A stretch of 39,741 bases of DNA from a bacterium (GTDB lineage: Bacteria; Patescibacteriota; Microgenomatia; Levybacterales; UBA12049): contig JAJYWL010000013.1 of NCBI GenBank assembly GCA_021791545.1, positions 1 to 39,741 of the forward strand, given 5' to 3'. The notes below the pieces were generated by a model. It was not told where the DNA came from. It was given only the letters and a program-made list of their open reading frames with translations, and searched no databases. The position numbers were made by a program, and so were the translations under genes. Every line of letters starts with the position of its first letter. Positions within the stretch are counted from its first letter, which is position 1. Shown here piece after piece: positions 23,035 to 31,290 of this stretch.

Positions 23035-24411
23035 TTAAGATAAAATTACAGATACTTCAAGTTCTTTTCCCGTAAGCTCTTTTAGACTATCCTGCAATAC
23101 CTTTTTTGCTTTTTGCTCTTCAAGTCTTTCTTTATGAAACTTGTATTTAGTTTCAATAATAAAGCTCTTTCCATCATAGCTTTTAAGAGAGCATGAATGC
23201 AAGACTCCGGCAACTGAAACATTATGTTTTTTTGTTTCCTCAATCAAATCTTTGAAAATTTTCTCTTCTCCGTCGGCCTTTACTGGAACTTTAGCAGGTA
23301 CCGGATCAGAGTTAGATTCTTTTTCGCTTACAACCTCAGCAACCGGAACTTCTTCTGTCCACTCGATTATAAAAAACTCTAAAGGCATCTGAGACAAAAG
23401 CGAATACCTTGAATCCATATGGGCCTTGGAAAGCATTTCAAGCATCCTTTTTATTTCGGGAAGTGTTAATTTATGTTTAGCTTTGTCCTCCAAGACTCCG
23501 ATTTTTCCAAGAAGCGACTCATGGAGATTCTCCATTAACTTTTCTATGAAAAATCTTGCATCAACTCCTTGCTTTTGCATTTTTTCCAAAAGTTCAAAAG
23601 CTTTCTTCCTGTCTTTTTCGGAAAGCCTGTCGAGCATTTCCAGAATATATCCCTCAATTCCCAAAAGTTTGAATTTTTCGTCAACTAAATCTTTTGTTAT
23701 TGTTTTTCCATTGGAAATGAGGCTTACTTCTTCGAGTATTTTTACTCCGTCTCTAAAGCTTCCATCTGCAAGTTTTGCTATTTCGACAAGAGCATCCTTT
23801 TCCGTTTTTAGATCTTCTGCTTTAGAAACTCTTGTTAAGGATCTGACAAATTCTTCCTGAGTTGCCTTTGTAAAGTTAATATGGAAACATCTCGAGACTA
23901 TGGTTCCCGGAACTTTATTTGGTTCTGTAGTACAAAGAATGAAAATAGCATGACTTGGTGGTTCTTCCAGGGTCTTAAGGAGTGCATTAAAAGCCTCCGT
24001 TGTAAGCATGTGTACTTCATCGATTATATAGACTTTTTTCAAAGCTCTACTTGGTGAAAGTTTTATCTTCTCTCTCAAATCCCTTATTTCATCTATTCCT
24101 CTGTTTGAAGCACCATCTATTTCCAAAATATCGAAGTTGTTTCCGTTTGAAATTGAAGTACATTGATCACAATGATTGCAGGGTTCAATCTCTTTTTCTG
24201 TTTTCTTTCCCTTTATATCTCTATGCTTTTCGCAGTTTATTATCTTCGCAACTATTCTTGCAGTGGAAGTCTTACCAAGACCTTTTGGTCCTGTAAACAA
24301 AAATGCGTGAGGATAAGTATTTTTGGAAAAAACAGAATATAATGTCTCTCTTATTTCGGCGCTATCCAGTTCTTCTATTTTTTGAGGTCTATATTTTCTA
24401 TAAAAAACCAT
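23035..24411 (-). CDS. dnaX: DNA polymerase III subunit gamma/tau
   Basis: The 458-residue clamp-loader ATPase starts MVFYRKYRPQK. It has the Walker A GPKGLGKTS (41-49), a four-Cys zinc site (C60, C78, C81, C84) with a Lys-rich insert between the first two Cys, YIIDEVHML (Walker B) and an SRC-type arginine finger (IVSRCFHI). The C-terminal part is short, with EEVPVAEVVSEKES linker residues and then a small domain. I chose the ATG at 24411 (GGAG upstream). A start nine codons upstream lies between ybeY and this box and does not match the family. Confidence 0.95.
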   Translation of the reverse strand: MVFYRKYRPQKIEELDSAEIRETLYSVFSKNTYPHAFLFTGPKGLGKTSTARIVAKIINCEKHRDIKGKKTEKEIEPCNHCDQCTSISNGNNFDILEIDGASNRGIDEIRDLREKIKLSPSRALKKVYIIDEVHMLTTEAFNALLKTLEEPPSHAIFILCTTEPNKVPGTIVSRCFHINFTKATQEEFVRSLTRVSKAEDLKTEKDALVEIAKLADGSFRDGVKILEEVSLISNGKTITKDLVDEKFKLLGIEGYILEMLDRLSEKDRKKAFELLEKMQKQGVDARFFIEKLMENLHESLLGKIGVLEDKAKHKLTLPEIKRMLEMLSKAHMDSRYSLLSQMPLEFFIIEWTEEVPVAEVVSEKESNSDPVPAKVPVKADGEEKIFKDLIEETKKHNVSVAGVLHSCSLKSYDGKSFIIETKYKFHKERLEEQKAKKVLQDSLKELTGKELEVSVILS

Positions 24412-24454
24412 ACTCTTTCTCCGGTGTAATAATATCAATTTTTAGAGTAATGTT

Positions 24455-24841
24455 CTACTCGTGGTGGACGCCAAGAAGATGAAGCATTCCATGCTCTACC
24501 AACTGATCCACCTTATCATCTACCAACATTTCGTCTCTGGATGCATCTCTTATAACTTGAGGGTAAGAAAGAACAATGTCTCCAAGTCTTAAGGTCTCAC
24601 CGTTAGAAACAGGTATCGTCTCTCCTTCTGTTTGTGAGAAAGAGAGGATGTTTCTTGTCTTATCTTCTCCCTTATACTTTTTAGAGAGTTCCCTCATTTT
24701 CCTGTCTCCAACAATTGCAACAGAAACCTCAACGGGTGAGGAAATTTCATTCTTTGTTACAACATTTTCAACAGCCTGCTTTATTCGCTTTCTGTTTACT
24801 TTGTATCTGCTCTCGACAAAAATAAGAGTATTTATACCCAT
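24455..24841 (-). CDS. ybeY: Endoribonuclease YbeY
   Basis: The 128-residue protein has the YbeY/UPF0054 zinc motif HGMLHLLGVHH at 117-127: H117, H121 and H127 are the ligands, with H126 in place of the usual Asp. KYKGEDKTRNILSF earlier is the conserved substrate side (usually RxKDxPTDVLSF). YbeY is a single-strand RNase used in 16S rRNA 3-prime maturation and ribosome quality control. The protein stops one residue after the motif, whereas most relatives continue for 10-20 residues, so this is a short form. It follows rpsU by three bases. Confidence 0.92.
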   Translation of the reverse strand: MGINTLIFVESRYKVNRKRIKQAVENVVTKNEISSPVEVSVAIVGDRKMRELSKKYKGEDKTRNILSFSQTEGETIPVSNGETLRLGDIVLSYPQVIRDASRDEMLVDDKVDQLVEHGMLHLLGVHHE

Positions 24842-24844
24842 AAA

Positions 24845-25030
24845 TTATGCTGTGGGAAGTCTTTTTGCCCTTCTTGCATCTTCAGCCTTTTGCTTTCTGG
24901 CAAGAGAAGGTTTGAGATAAAATTCTCGCCTTTTAGCTTCCTGAAGAATACCTTCGGACATAACTTTCCTTGAAAATTTTCTTATAAGGGCGTCATCGCT
25001 ATCGCCCGGCATTTTTTTGACTACTACCAT
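24845..25030 (-). CDS. rpsU: 30S ribosomal protein bS21
   Basis: The 61-residue basic protein has the bS21 pattern: VVVKKMPGDSDDALIRKFSRKV, then GILQEAKRREFYLKPSLARKQK. bS21 sits next to the anti-Shine-Dalgarno region of the 30S subunit and assists initiation. An AAAGGAGGTG Shine-Dalgarno sequence lies ten bases before the ATG. It is placed between the HIT gene and ybeY, in a cluster with dnaX and recR. Confidence 0.95.
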   Translation of the reverse strand: MVVVKKMPGDSDDALIRKFSRKVMSEGILQEAKRREFYLKPSLARKQKAEDARRAKRLPTA

Positions 25031-25048
25031 AAATTAAAAACACCTCCT

Positions 25049-25366
25049 TTATTTGGCTTTTTCCATCGGTCCAATAAGATGGAAATGTAAGTGGTCTACC
25101 AATTGGTGACCACCGCCATTTACTTTTAATCTATATCCTTTCCCAACTAAACCTTTTTCTTTAACCATTTTCTGGGCTACTTTCATTATCTTTTGAAAAA
25201 GACTGTGATCTTCAACATCGATAAAATCTACAACATGCTTTTTAGGAACAATAAGAAGATGAACGGGTTTCTCAGGATGTATATCCTCAAAAACCATTAG
25301 TTCCTCATCTTCATATATGAAATCTTTTCCTACTTCACCGCTGGCAATCTTACAAAATATATCCAT
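25049..25366 (-). CDS. HIT family protein (HINT-like nucleotide hydrolase)
   Basis: The 105-residue protein has the histidine triad HLHFHLI (H92, H94, H96) near its C-terminus, and an N-terminal DIFCKIASGEV start that matches the Hint branch. Such proteins hydrolyse aminoacyl-AMP or AMP-lysine-type phosphoramidates. The conserved His/Asn near GGGHQLVDH is the fourth active-site position. It begins one base after the stop of the DHH-type gene and is followed by rpsU, so it is part of the leftward cluster. Confidence 0.92.
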   Translation of the reverse strand: MDIFCKIASGEVGKDFIYEDEELMVFEDIHPEKPVHLLIVPKKHVVDFIDVEDHSLFQKIMKVAQKMVKEKGLVGKGYRLKVNGGGHQLVDHLHFHLIGPMEKAK

Positions 25367-25367
25367 T

Positions 25368-26267
25368 TTAAACGCCTTTTACGACTTCTATTATATCACT
25401 TAAAGGAAGCTTAGTCGGCTTCATTTTAGGGTTTTTTGTCGTGCCGTTCAAAAGCATTTTTTTAGATACGTGTAAAAACCAGGTTGCATTTGGATCCATT
25501 TTCTTTAGCTTTTCGTAAACAAGAGTCAAATCAACATCATCTTTTTTTCCTGAAGAAGGTCTTGCTTTAATCCTGACATATCCCTTTCTTGGATCTTTTC
25601 TTACTGCAATTACATAACCCATTTTTTGTGAAAGCTTTACTACCGAATCGTTTATTCCCGAAAAGGCTATTCCCTTTCCAAATCTTGTTTCAAATTCTAT
25701 TCCCTTTTCTTTTATTTCTTGCTCTGCCCAGATTCTGTTTTCAAACGTATGTCTTATCGCATCCAGAGCTTCAAAGACAAATCCCGCATAATATTCATCC
25801 TGATTTGGATTTTTGTACTTAAGCCCTTCAAGGATATCTATCAAATTAAACATATGGTAATCGGCAATTGGATCTCCCCAGAAAACTTCTCTGAAATGAT
25901 CGTCCTCAACAACTACTCCTATCATTCTTTTCAATGCTTCGAGTTTATCGCTATGCATTTTGGGAGCTGCTTTATCCATTTCACTTATTACATAATCCAA
26001 AGTTAAGCTTGCTGCGCAAACCTTTATATCTGAAGTCTGATGATGGTCCAAAGGACCAAGACCTGTATCTACATGAATATATTCATCTTCCCCTTTTTTC
26101 TCAACGGCGTATTCGAAACTTTGTCCCTTAGGAAGAGGTAACACTCTTTCTCCTGCCGCGACAAACATAAGCTTTGCATCTTCCCAACCCGGAAGAAATT
26201 TCTTAATAAGCCAGCAGGATGTCAAAGCATCCATGTCAGGTGAACTGTGTGTAACAATGTATTTCAT
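25368..26267 (-). CDS. DHH/MYG1-like phosphoesterase
   Basis: The 299-residue protein has THSSPDMDALTS (D11, D13) and HVDTGLGPLDHHQ (D67, then D74, H75, H76). That is the metal-binding set of DHH phosphoesterases such as RecJ, NrnA and MYG1. Other invariant-like residues are EDDHFREV and a C-terminal FLHVSKKML block, which resembles the MYG1 type. The likely activity is cleavage of phosphodiester bonds in nucleotides or short RNA/DNA. It heads the leftward cluster. A TTG four codons upstream is possible but the ATG at 26267 follows GGGAG and TATACT, and is preferred. Confidence 0.8.
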   Translation of the reverse strand: MKYIVTHSSPDMDALTSCWLIKKFLPGWEDAKLMFVAAGERVLPLPKGQSFEYAVEKKGEDEYIHVDTGLGPLDHHQTSDIKVCAASLTLDYVISEMDKAAPKMHSDKLEALKRMIGVVVEDDHFREVFWGDPIADYHMFNLIDILEGLKYKNPNQDEYYAGFVFEALDAIRHTFENRIWAEQEIKEKGIEFETRFGKGIAFSGINDSVVKLSQKMGYVIAVRKDPRKGYVRIKARPSSGKKDDVDLTLVYEKLKKMDPNATWFLHVSKKMLLNGTTKNPKMKPTKLPLSDIIEVVKGV

Positions 26268-26365
26268 TTGTACTCCCAAGTATACCTTTTTTTGGCCTTA
26301 AATGAAAGACTTCTATAAGATAATCTACTTAAAAAAAGACAAGATGAGTTTAACTTTACTTAATC

Positions 26366-26395
26366 TTGACATTCAAATTTTTATAATCCTATAAT
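26366..26395 (+). promoter_or_regulatory. Consensus promoter TTGACA-18-TATAAT, leaderless start
   Basis: A perfect TTGACA (26366-26371) and a perfect TATAAT (26390-26395) are 18 bases apart. The -10 ends six bases before the ATG at 26402, so the ATG should be the 5-prime end of the mRNA. This is the clearest case of the pattern. Confidence 0.85.
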
Positions 26396-26401
26396 GTTCT
26401 T

Positions 26402-26902
26402 ATGGGTAACCCTTTTAGCAGAGAAAATCTTATAAAAGGAACTGTGATAACGGCAATCGTTGGAACCGGTGCTGTTGCAGCAGCAACTGAAGCTCAAAAG
26501 AATAATCCTACCCAAACTCCTCAAAGCGGTCCTACCGAAATTCTTGACACTCCTCTTCCCTCGGAAAGAACTTATCAAAGTCAAATTATAGAAACTCCCC
26601 CCTCCAGTCAAACACCTGAGCCAACGCCATTAGCAACGGATGCCCCAAGACCCACAGAAACTCTCCCTCCTCCGGCAATATCTACTCCCAAGCCTACGGA
26701 GGAAATACCAACCCCAGCTGTTTCTACGCCTAAACCAAAAACAACTGAAGTTATTCCTCCCCCTGCAGTATCAACACCAAAACCGACAGAAGTAATTCCA
26801 CCGCCCGCAACTCAAACACCTTCACCAACGGAGGTTCTTCCTCCTCCTGCAGTATCGACACCCAATCCTGATTTACCGACTCCGCCCCCCTCGGAAGAAT
26901 AA
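26402..26902 (+). CDS. Proline/threonine-rich repeat protein, membrane anchored
   Basis: The 166-residue protein has an N-terminal hydrophobic segment (about residues 12-28, TVITAIVGTGAVAAA) with basic residues before it. The rest is low-complexity Pro, Thr, Ser and Glu. Repeats of about 13-15 residues recur from residue 80 with the core PPPAVSTPKPTE, at least five copies with drift. This is typical of a wall-spanning or surface stalk, probably exposed outside. No enzyme domain is present. The repeat length is likely to vary between strains. It starts at a perfect leaderless-type promoter. Confidence 0.75.
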   Translation: MGNPFSRENLIKGTVITAIVGTGAVAAATEAQKNNPTQTPQSGPTEILDTPLPSERTYQSQIIETPPSSQTPEPTPLATDAPRPTETLPPPAISTPKPTEEIPTPAVSTPKPKTTEVIPPPAVSTPKPTEVIPPPATQTPSPTEVLPPPAVSTPNPDLPTPPPSEE

Positions 26903-26941
26903 CTTGACAACAGCGGTTAAAAAATGGGACGATAGATAAAG

Positions 26942-27325
26942 ATGGACCCATTAAAAACAACAAATTTAGATCCTAAGCTTAAAGAAGCATATGATAGAGT
27001 GATGGGCCTCAATAATACTCCTGCTCCATCTGCTCCCGAAGCACCTGCTCCCGCTAAACCGGTTGAGCCGGCAGCTCCTGTTGCACCTACTCCTGTTATG
27101 CCACAACCTGTTAGTGATCCTAATTTCATCCCTCCACAGCCCGCTGCCACACCCACACCACCACTAATTAATACTCCTACTCAAAGCGTAAATGTTGGAA
27201 CTGTATTTAAATCTAAAACGGATAAACCAAAAAATAAAATGTTAATGCCGTTAATCATTGTCGGTGGAGTTATATTCTTTGTAGCCTATGCAGTAGTCTT
27301 CGCTAAAATCTTCGGGTTATTTTAA
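26942..27325 (+). CDS. Proline/alanine-rich protein with a C-terminal membrane anchor
   Basis: The 127-residue protein has a short helical start (TTNLDPKLKEAYDRVMGLNN), an Ala-Pro rich linker (about residues 27-75) and one C-terminal membrane helix (about 103-122), preceded by lysines. A tail-anchored topology with the linker in the cytoplasm is most likely. No family is recognised. TTGACA at 26904-26909 with GACGAT at 26928-26933 may be its promoter, eight bases before the ATG. It overlaps the end of proS by nine bases. Confidence 0.7.
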   Translation: MDPLKTTNLDPKLKEAYDRVMGLNNTPAPSAPEAPAPAKPVEPAAPVAPTPVMPQPVSDPNFIPPQPAATPTPPLINTPTQSVNVGTVFKSKTDKPKNKMLMPLIIVGGVIFFVAYAVVFAKIFGLF

Positions 27326-28537
27326 TCTTTTTAAAACTTCCTCTAAACTTAAAAGCTCTGTTTTATCCGATGTTCTCTCTTTGTATTCTATTTTATCTCC
27401 AGTTTTTGGACTTACGACGAGTCTTACAGGAATTCCAACCAAATCTGCATCATTGAATTTTTGTCCGGGTCCGATTTCCCTGTCGTCATAAAGAACTTCT
27501 ATTCCTTCTGCCAGTAATTCTTCATATAACTTATCACCTTTTTCGTTATCCTGGATTGAGATGAGATGAACGTTATAGGGAGCAACCGCTTTGGGCCATA
27601 CTATTCCTTTATCATCATGGAAAAGCTCAACCAGTGTCCCAATAAGTCTTGTGATTCCTATTCCGTAGCTGGCAAAATATGGAAACTTTCTTGTTCCGTC
27701 TTTATCTGTAAACATTACATTCATTTTTTCCGAATAGACAGTTCCGAATTTAAATATATTACCAACCTCTATCGATCTTGATTCCTTAACTACTCCTCCA
27801 CATTTAGGACATTTATCTCCCACTTTTACAGTTGCTACCTCTTTGTTTTGGGAAAAATCACATTTTTCGCAGTAAAATATCATGTCCTCACCCTGATCCG
27901 AAAGAACTTGGAATTCATGGGTATGAGAATCTGTAAAGACTCCCCCGGATGCTTCAACTATCCTTGCTTTGAGATTCATCTTTTCATAAATCCTAAGATA
28001 TGCATCCGCTACTTGCCAATAGTATTTATCCAAGTCTTCGGAAGAAGTATGAGCACTGTATAAATCCTTCATCAAGAATTCTCTTCCTCTTAGTATCCCG
28101 GATTTTGCTCTTGGCTCATCTCTAAATTTGGTTGAAAAGTGATAAATCTTGACGGGAAGATCTTTATACCCGGAAACTTTTTTCCTTATTAAATCTAGAA
28201 CTATTTCTTCATGGGTAAAAGAAAGTGCGTACTCTTTTTTGTTTTTTTCAAATTGATACATTACCTCTTTTGCTGTTTCCCATCTTCCTGTTTCGTTCCA
28301 TACTTCTTTAGGGTGCAAAAGGGGCATTAATAATTCGTTTGCTCCCGTTGCGTCCATTTCTTCCCTTACGATCTGTTCTATTTTTTCTTTGACTCTGTAA
28401 CCTAACGGAAGAAGAGTAAAAGAACCTGCCATAAGTTTATCTATAAATCCTGCTTTAATAAGAAGTTGTGCATTTACGGAGACTTCTTCTCTTGGAGCTT
28501 CTCTTAATGTTTTTCCGAATAAATTTGAATATCTCAT
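27317..28537 (-). CDS. proS: Prolyl-tRNA synthetase, short form without the editing domain
   Basis: The 406-residue class II synthetase charges tRNA-Pro. Motif 2 (FRDEPRAKSGILRGREF, about 138-154) and motif 3 (GIGITRLIGTLVE) are present with the C-terminal anticodon domain. Typical bacterial ProRS has about 570 residues with an INS editing domain between motifs 2 and 3. Here that space holds only a short zinc-ribbon-like block with C223, C226, C243 and C246. The enzyme should lack post-transfer editing of Ala-tRNA-Pro. A promoter with an extended -10 lies at 28546-28554. Confidence 0.95.
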   Translation of the reverse strand: MRYSNLFGKTLREAPREEVSVNAQLLIKAGFIDKLMAGSFTLLPLGYRVKEKIEQIVREEMDATGANELLMPLLHPKEVWNETGRWETAKEVMYQFEKNKKEYALSFTHEEIVLDLIRKKVSGYKDLPVKIYHFSTKFRDEPRAKSGILRGREFLMKDLYSAHTSSEDLDKYYWQVADAYLRIYEKMNLKARIVEASGGVFTDSHTHEFQVLSDQGEDMIFYCEKCDFSQNKEVATVKVGDKCPKCGGVVKESRSIEVGNIFKFGTVYSEKMNVMFTDKDGTRKFPYFASYGIGITRLIGTLVELFHDDKGIVWPKAVAPYNVHLISIQDNEKGDKLYEELLAEGIEVLYDDREIGPGQKFNDADLVGIPVRLVVSPKTGDKIEYKERTSDKTELLSLEEVLKRLK

Positions 28538-28545
28538 CTTGAATG

Positions 28546-28554
28546 ATTATATCA
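28546..28554 (-). promoter_or_regulatory. Extended -10 TGA-TATAAT, near-leaderless start
   Basis: On the minus strand TATAAT (28546-28551), preceded by TGA, ends eight bases before the ATG at 28537. No Shine-Dalgarno sequence is present. Confidence 0.6.
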
Positions 28555-28596
28555 AATTTTCTCCTATAAGCTCTAGCATTTTAAAAAACTTTATTG

Positions 28597-28602
28597 TATA
28601 CT
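28597..28602 (+). promoter_or_regulatory. -10 element TATACT
   Basis: TATACT ends nine bases before the GTG at 28612, the likely start of the next rightward gene. It is preceded by TG, though the one-base spacer of an extended -10 is missing. The predicted leader is two or three bases. Confidence 0.45.
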
Positions 28603-28611
28603 TTCCAGATT

Positions 28612-28989
28612 GTGTCAGAGAGAGAATCAGCAATACAACCGAACGGAACTCACGAAAAAGCAAGAGTTGTCGAGCCCCTACTCTTCTATAGATCAAAGCG
28701 ATACGGCGTTGATTATGCTGTGGTCGTCCCCAGGCTTAGTAATCTAAGAAGTATTGAAGCTACAATCAGAAGAGAAATGAAAAAAGGTTCAATCTTTGAA
28801 ATGAAAATAGCAAGCGACATAGATGTCGAATCGGGAAGAGGTGTGGGAGGAATCCTTGTTAGACCTCACCACTTCAAAGAAGCTAGAGAATTAGGGGTAG
28901 ACGGAAAAGAACATTTCATAGCAAAAATCATGGATGCAGTATCGGACTCCGAACTGGTAGTTTTTAATCGCCTCTCCTTAAAAAGATAA
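28612..28989 (+). CDS. Unassigned 125-residue protein
   Basis: This soluble protein has a strand-rich middle (YGVDYAVVVPRLSNL), a helix with many Arg and Lys (RSIEATIRREMKKG), and ASDIDVESGRGVGGILVRPHHFKEARELG. No family is recognised. I set the start at the GTG at 28612, because an in-frame TTG at 28594 would lie upstream of the -10 box at 28597-28602. It is divergent from proS. The TATAAT of the HD gene lies just after its stop. Confidence 0.65.
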   Translation: MSERESAIQPNGTHEKARVVEPLLFYRSKRYGVDYAVVVPRLSNLRSIEATIRREMKKGSIFEMKIASDIDVESGRGVGGILVRPHHFKEARELGVDGKEHFIAKIMDAVSDSELVVFNRLSLKR

Positions 28990-28998
28990 TATCTTTAC

Positions 28999-29007
28999 TG
29001 ATATAAT
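28999..29007 (+). promoter_or_regulatory. Extended -10 TGA-TATAAT, leaderless start
   Basis: TATAAT (29002-29007), preceded by TGA, ends six bases before the ATG at 29014. No Shine-Dalgarno sequence is present. Confidence 0.7.
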
Positions 29008-29013
29008 ACGGTA

Positions 29014-29679
29014 ATGGACGACCTATCAACAAAAATACAGGAAAATCCCCTATTTCTAAAACTTAAAACCGTAATAGAAAATAACCCATATCACGATAAC
29101 CAGGATGTTTATTCCCACTCTATAAAAACCTACGAAACCGCAAAAAAACTGATAACAGGAGATTTTATTGAAAATTCCGAAGAAAAAGAATTGTTTCTGG
29201 AATTTATTAATGAAGATTACGAAGGAGCTAAAAGACATGATCTCATGCTTATCACCTCTTTAATTCATGACATAGGAAAAATACTTTATTACAAAGAAGA
29301 CGGAAAAGAAAAATCAATAAGGCACGTAAGTACTGAAGGAAAAACAAGGCTTCCCGGACACGAATATTGGGGATCAACAATAGTTCCTGAGCTTTTAAAA
29401 GATTCAGGTCTTTCGGAAAAAGCAATCGAAAGGATTGCGGATGTTGTAAGACTTCATGACAGCTTTAATGAAGGATATTTTAAGCAGGCTTCAGATTGGG
29501 ATTTGGAAAATTTAATTGACGATATTAAATCTAGAGCTGAGGGATTATACAAAGAAGCTTTGTTTAATATTCTTTGCGATTGTTATTATGCTCCGGTATA
29601 TGACTTTGCTAAAAAAAGGATTATAGAGGTTTTTAATTCCCCCTTCATATATACTCAAAGAGAATACTTTATAAAATGA
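29014..29679 (+). CDS. HD domain phosphohydrolase
   Basis: The 221-residue protein is an HD-superfamily metal-dependent phosphohydrolase. The ligands are H35 (DVYSHSIKTY), H85 and D86 (LIHDIGK), with later histidines in PGHEYW and VRLHDSF. HD enzymes act on nucleotides, ppGpp-like alarmones, cyclic dinucleotides or tRNA ends. The protein has no extra domain to choose between these. The TGA overlaps the ATG of the HAD gene as ATGA, so the two are co-translated and may work on the same phosphorylated substrate. Confidence 0.88.
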   Translation: MDDLSTKIQENPLFLKLKTVIENNPYHDNQDVYSHSIKTYETAKKLITGDFIENSEEKELFLEFINEDYEGAKRHDLMLITSLIHDIGKILYYKEDGKEKSIRHVSTEGKTRLPGHEYWGSTIVPELLKDSGLSEKAIERIADVVRLHDSFNEGYFKQASDWDLENLIDDIKSRAEGLYKEALFNILCDCYYAPVYDFAKKRIIEVFNSPFIYTQREYFIK

Positions 29680-30359
29680 AAATACCATTATTTGATATTG
29701 ACGGAACATTATTCAAAACAGGAGGACAACTTCACCAGGAAGCATTCAATTATGCTTTTGAGAAAGTATATAAAATACCCGCCAAGCAGACAGATATCCA
29801 ACCAGAAGGGATGACCGATAAACAAATCATCATTGAGGTCCTTAAAGTTCATGGAATTTCCCCGGAAGTATCAAGACAAAAAGTTGAACAAGCAATGGCG
29901 CAAATGAGTAAATACTTCGTCTCCCATAAAGAAGAAGCAAAACCTGTTATTCTTCCGGGAGTCATTAGCTTACTGAAAAAGCTTAAAGAAAAAAATGTTC
30001 CCATGGGAATACTCAGCGGGAACGTTGAAACAATCGGCTGGACAAAGATAGAACAGGCGGGAACAAGAAAATATTTTTCATTTGGAGCTTTTGGCGACAA
30101 AACAGAAAAAAGAGCAGAACTTGTAGAAATAGCAAGACAAAATGCAGGTAAAGTATTAAATAGGGATCTTGAAATTAATGACTTTATCATCATCGGAGAT
30201 ACACCTAAAGATATCCAATGTGCAAGAGATAACGGTATAGAAACCGTTCTTGTATCAACCGGCATTTATTCCTTTGAAGAACTTCAAAAATTAGAACCGG
30301 AAGTTTTAGTACATAATTTTGAAGAAGAATTACAAAAAGTAGTAGATTTTATTTCTTGA
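29676..30359 (+). CDS. HAD-superfamily hydrolase (phosphoglycolate phosphatase-like)
   Basis: The 227-residue protein has HAD motif I FDIDGTLF (nucleophile D7, acid D9), motif II in GILSGN and motif IV GDTPKDIQCARDNGI, with a helical cap between motifs I and II. It is a small-molecule phosphatase of the phosphoglycolate phosphatase type; the substrate is not fixed. It starts within the HD gene stop (ATGA). Its last 11 bases overlap the end of gnd on the opposite strand. Confidence 0.92.
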   Translation: MKIPLFDIDGTLFKTGGQLHQEAFNYAFEKVYKIPAKQTDIQPEGMTDKQIIIEVLKVHGISPEVSRQKVEQAMAQMSKYFVSHKEEAKPVILPGVISLLKKLKEKNVPMGILSGNVETIGWTKIEQAGTRKYFSFGAFGDKTEKRAELVEIARQNAGKVLNRDLEINDFIIIGDTPKDIQCARDNGIETVLVSTGIYSFEELQKLEPEVLVHNFEEELQKVVDFIS

Positions 30360-31290
30360 TTTCATGTCCCCCGAAAGCATTTCTTAATGCATTTAACACT
30401 TTCACAGTAAATGTGGTCTGAAGTTTTTTGTCTTTCTGAGTCTTTAATCTGAAATTAAGTGATTCCTCAATTATCTTAACGTTTACTTTTTCTCTTTTTG
30501 CCTCCTCAACTGTCCAAAGCGCTTCTCCCGACTGAGCAACCGGTCCCTCCATACCTGAAAGTTTCTTGTTGTTTTTTAATGAATATGCAAGTAGATCCAT
30601 CAAAAATCCTGAAATTATAGTCCCCTTTTGGAAAATTTTTGCAGCATCAAGAAGATTTAATTTATATTTTGATTTTTCTAAGACCTCAAACCCCTCCCCC
30701 AAGGATTGCATTATTCCGTATTCGATACCGTTATGAACCATCTTTACGAAGTGTCCTGCTCCCCCTTCACCAAAATACGCATATCCACCATTTGGCTTTG
30801 CAAGAGTTTTTAGTATAGGTTCTATATGTTTAAAAGCTTTTTTTGAACCTCCTACCATTAGAGGATATCCTCTATCTGCAGCAAGTATTCCTCCGCTTAC
30901 ACCTATTCCCAAATACTGGATTCCTCTTTTTTTGAAGTCTCTAAATCTTCTTTCAGTATCTTTGAAATTTGCATTTCCTCCGTCAATGATTATGTCTCCT
31001 CTATCTATATATTTTGAGAGTTCTTTAAGTACTTCTTCCGTAGGTTTTCCCGAAGGAAGCATAAGCCAGAAAATCCTTGGCTTTCTCATGCTGAAAACCA
31101 GATCTTCGATGGTATCTGCAGCTTTTAATGATTTTCTTTTAAAAGAAATCAGACCGGGTTTTTCGTATTCGAGGAATTTAAAGACCGCTTCTTTGCTTCT
31201 GTTCCAGACCAAAACCTCATGTCCCTCTCTATATAGCTTGAGAGCAATCCTTCCCCCCATCCTGCCGATTCCTAAAATTGCTATCCTCAT
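30349..31290 (-). CDS. gnd: 6-phosphogluconate dehydrogenase, short form
   Basis: The 313-residue enzyme starts MRIAILGIGRMGGRIA (nucleotide motif GxGxMG, residues 7-12). It has DGGNANFKDTERR (about 100-112), GVSGG near 130 and the catalytic GGAGHFVKMVHNGIEY (about 164-179). It is the short decarboxylating type of about 300 residues, not the 470-residue enterobacterial type; this form is often NAD-linked. It turns 6-phosphogluconate into ribulose-5-phosphate. Its ATG overlaps the TGA of the tRNA-binding gene, so zwf, that gene and gnd are translated together. Confidence 0.93.
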   Translation of the reverse strand: MRIAILGIGRMGGRIALKLYREGHEVLVWNRSKEAVFKFLEYEKPGLISFKRKSLKAADTIEDLVFSMRKPRIFWLMLPSGKPTEEVLKELSKYIDRGDIIIDGGNANFKDTERRFRDFKKRGIQYLGIGVSGGILAADRGYPLMVGGSKKAFKHIEPILKTLAKPNGGYAYFGEGGAGHFVKMVHNGIEYGIMQSLGEGFEVLEKSKYKLNLLDAAKIFQKGTIISGFLMDLLAYSLKNNKKLSGMEGPVAQSGEALWTVEEAKREKVNVKIIEESLNFRLKTQKDKKLQTTFTVKVLNALRNAFGGHEIKK

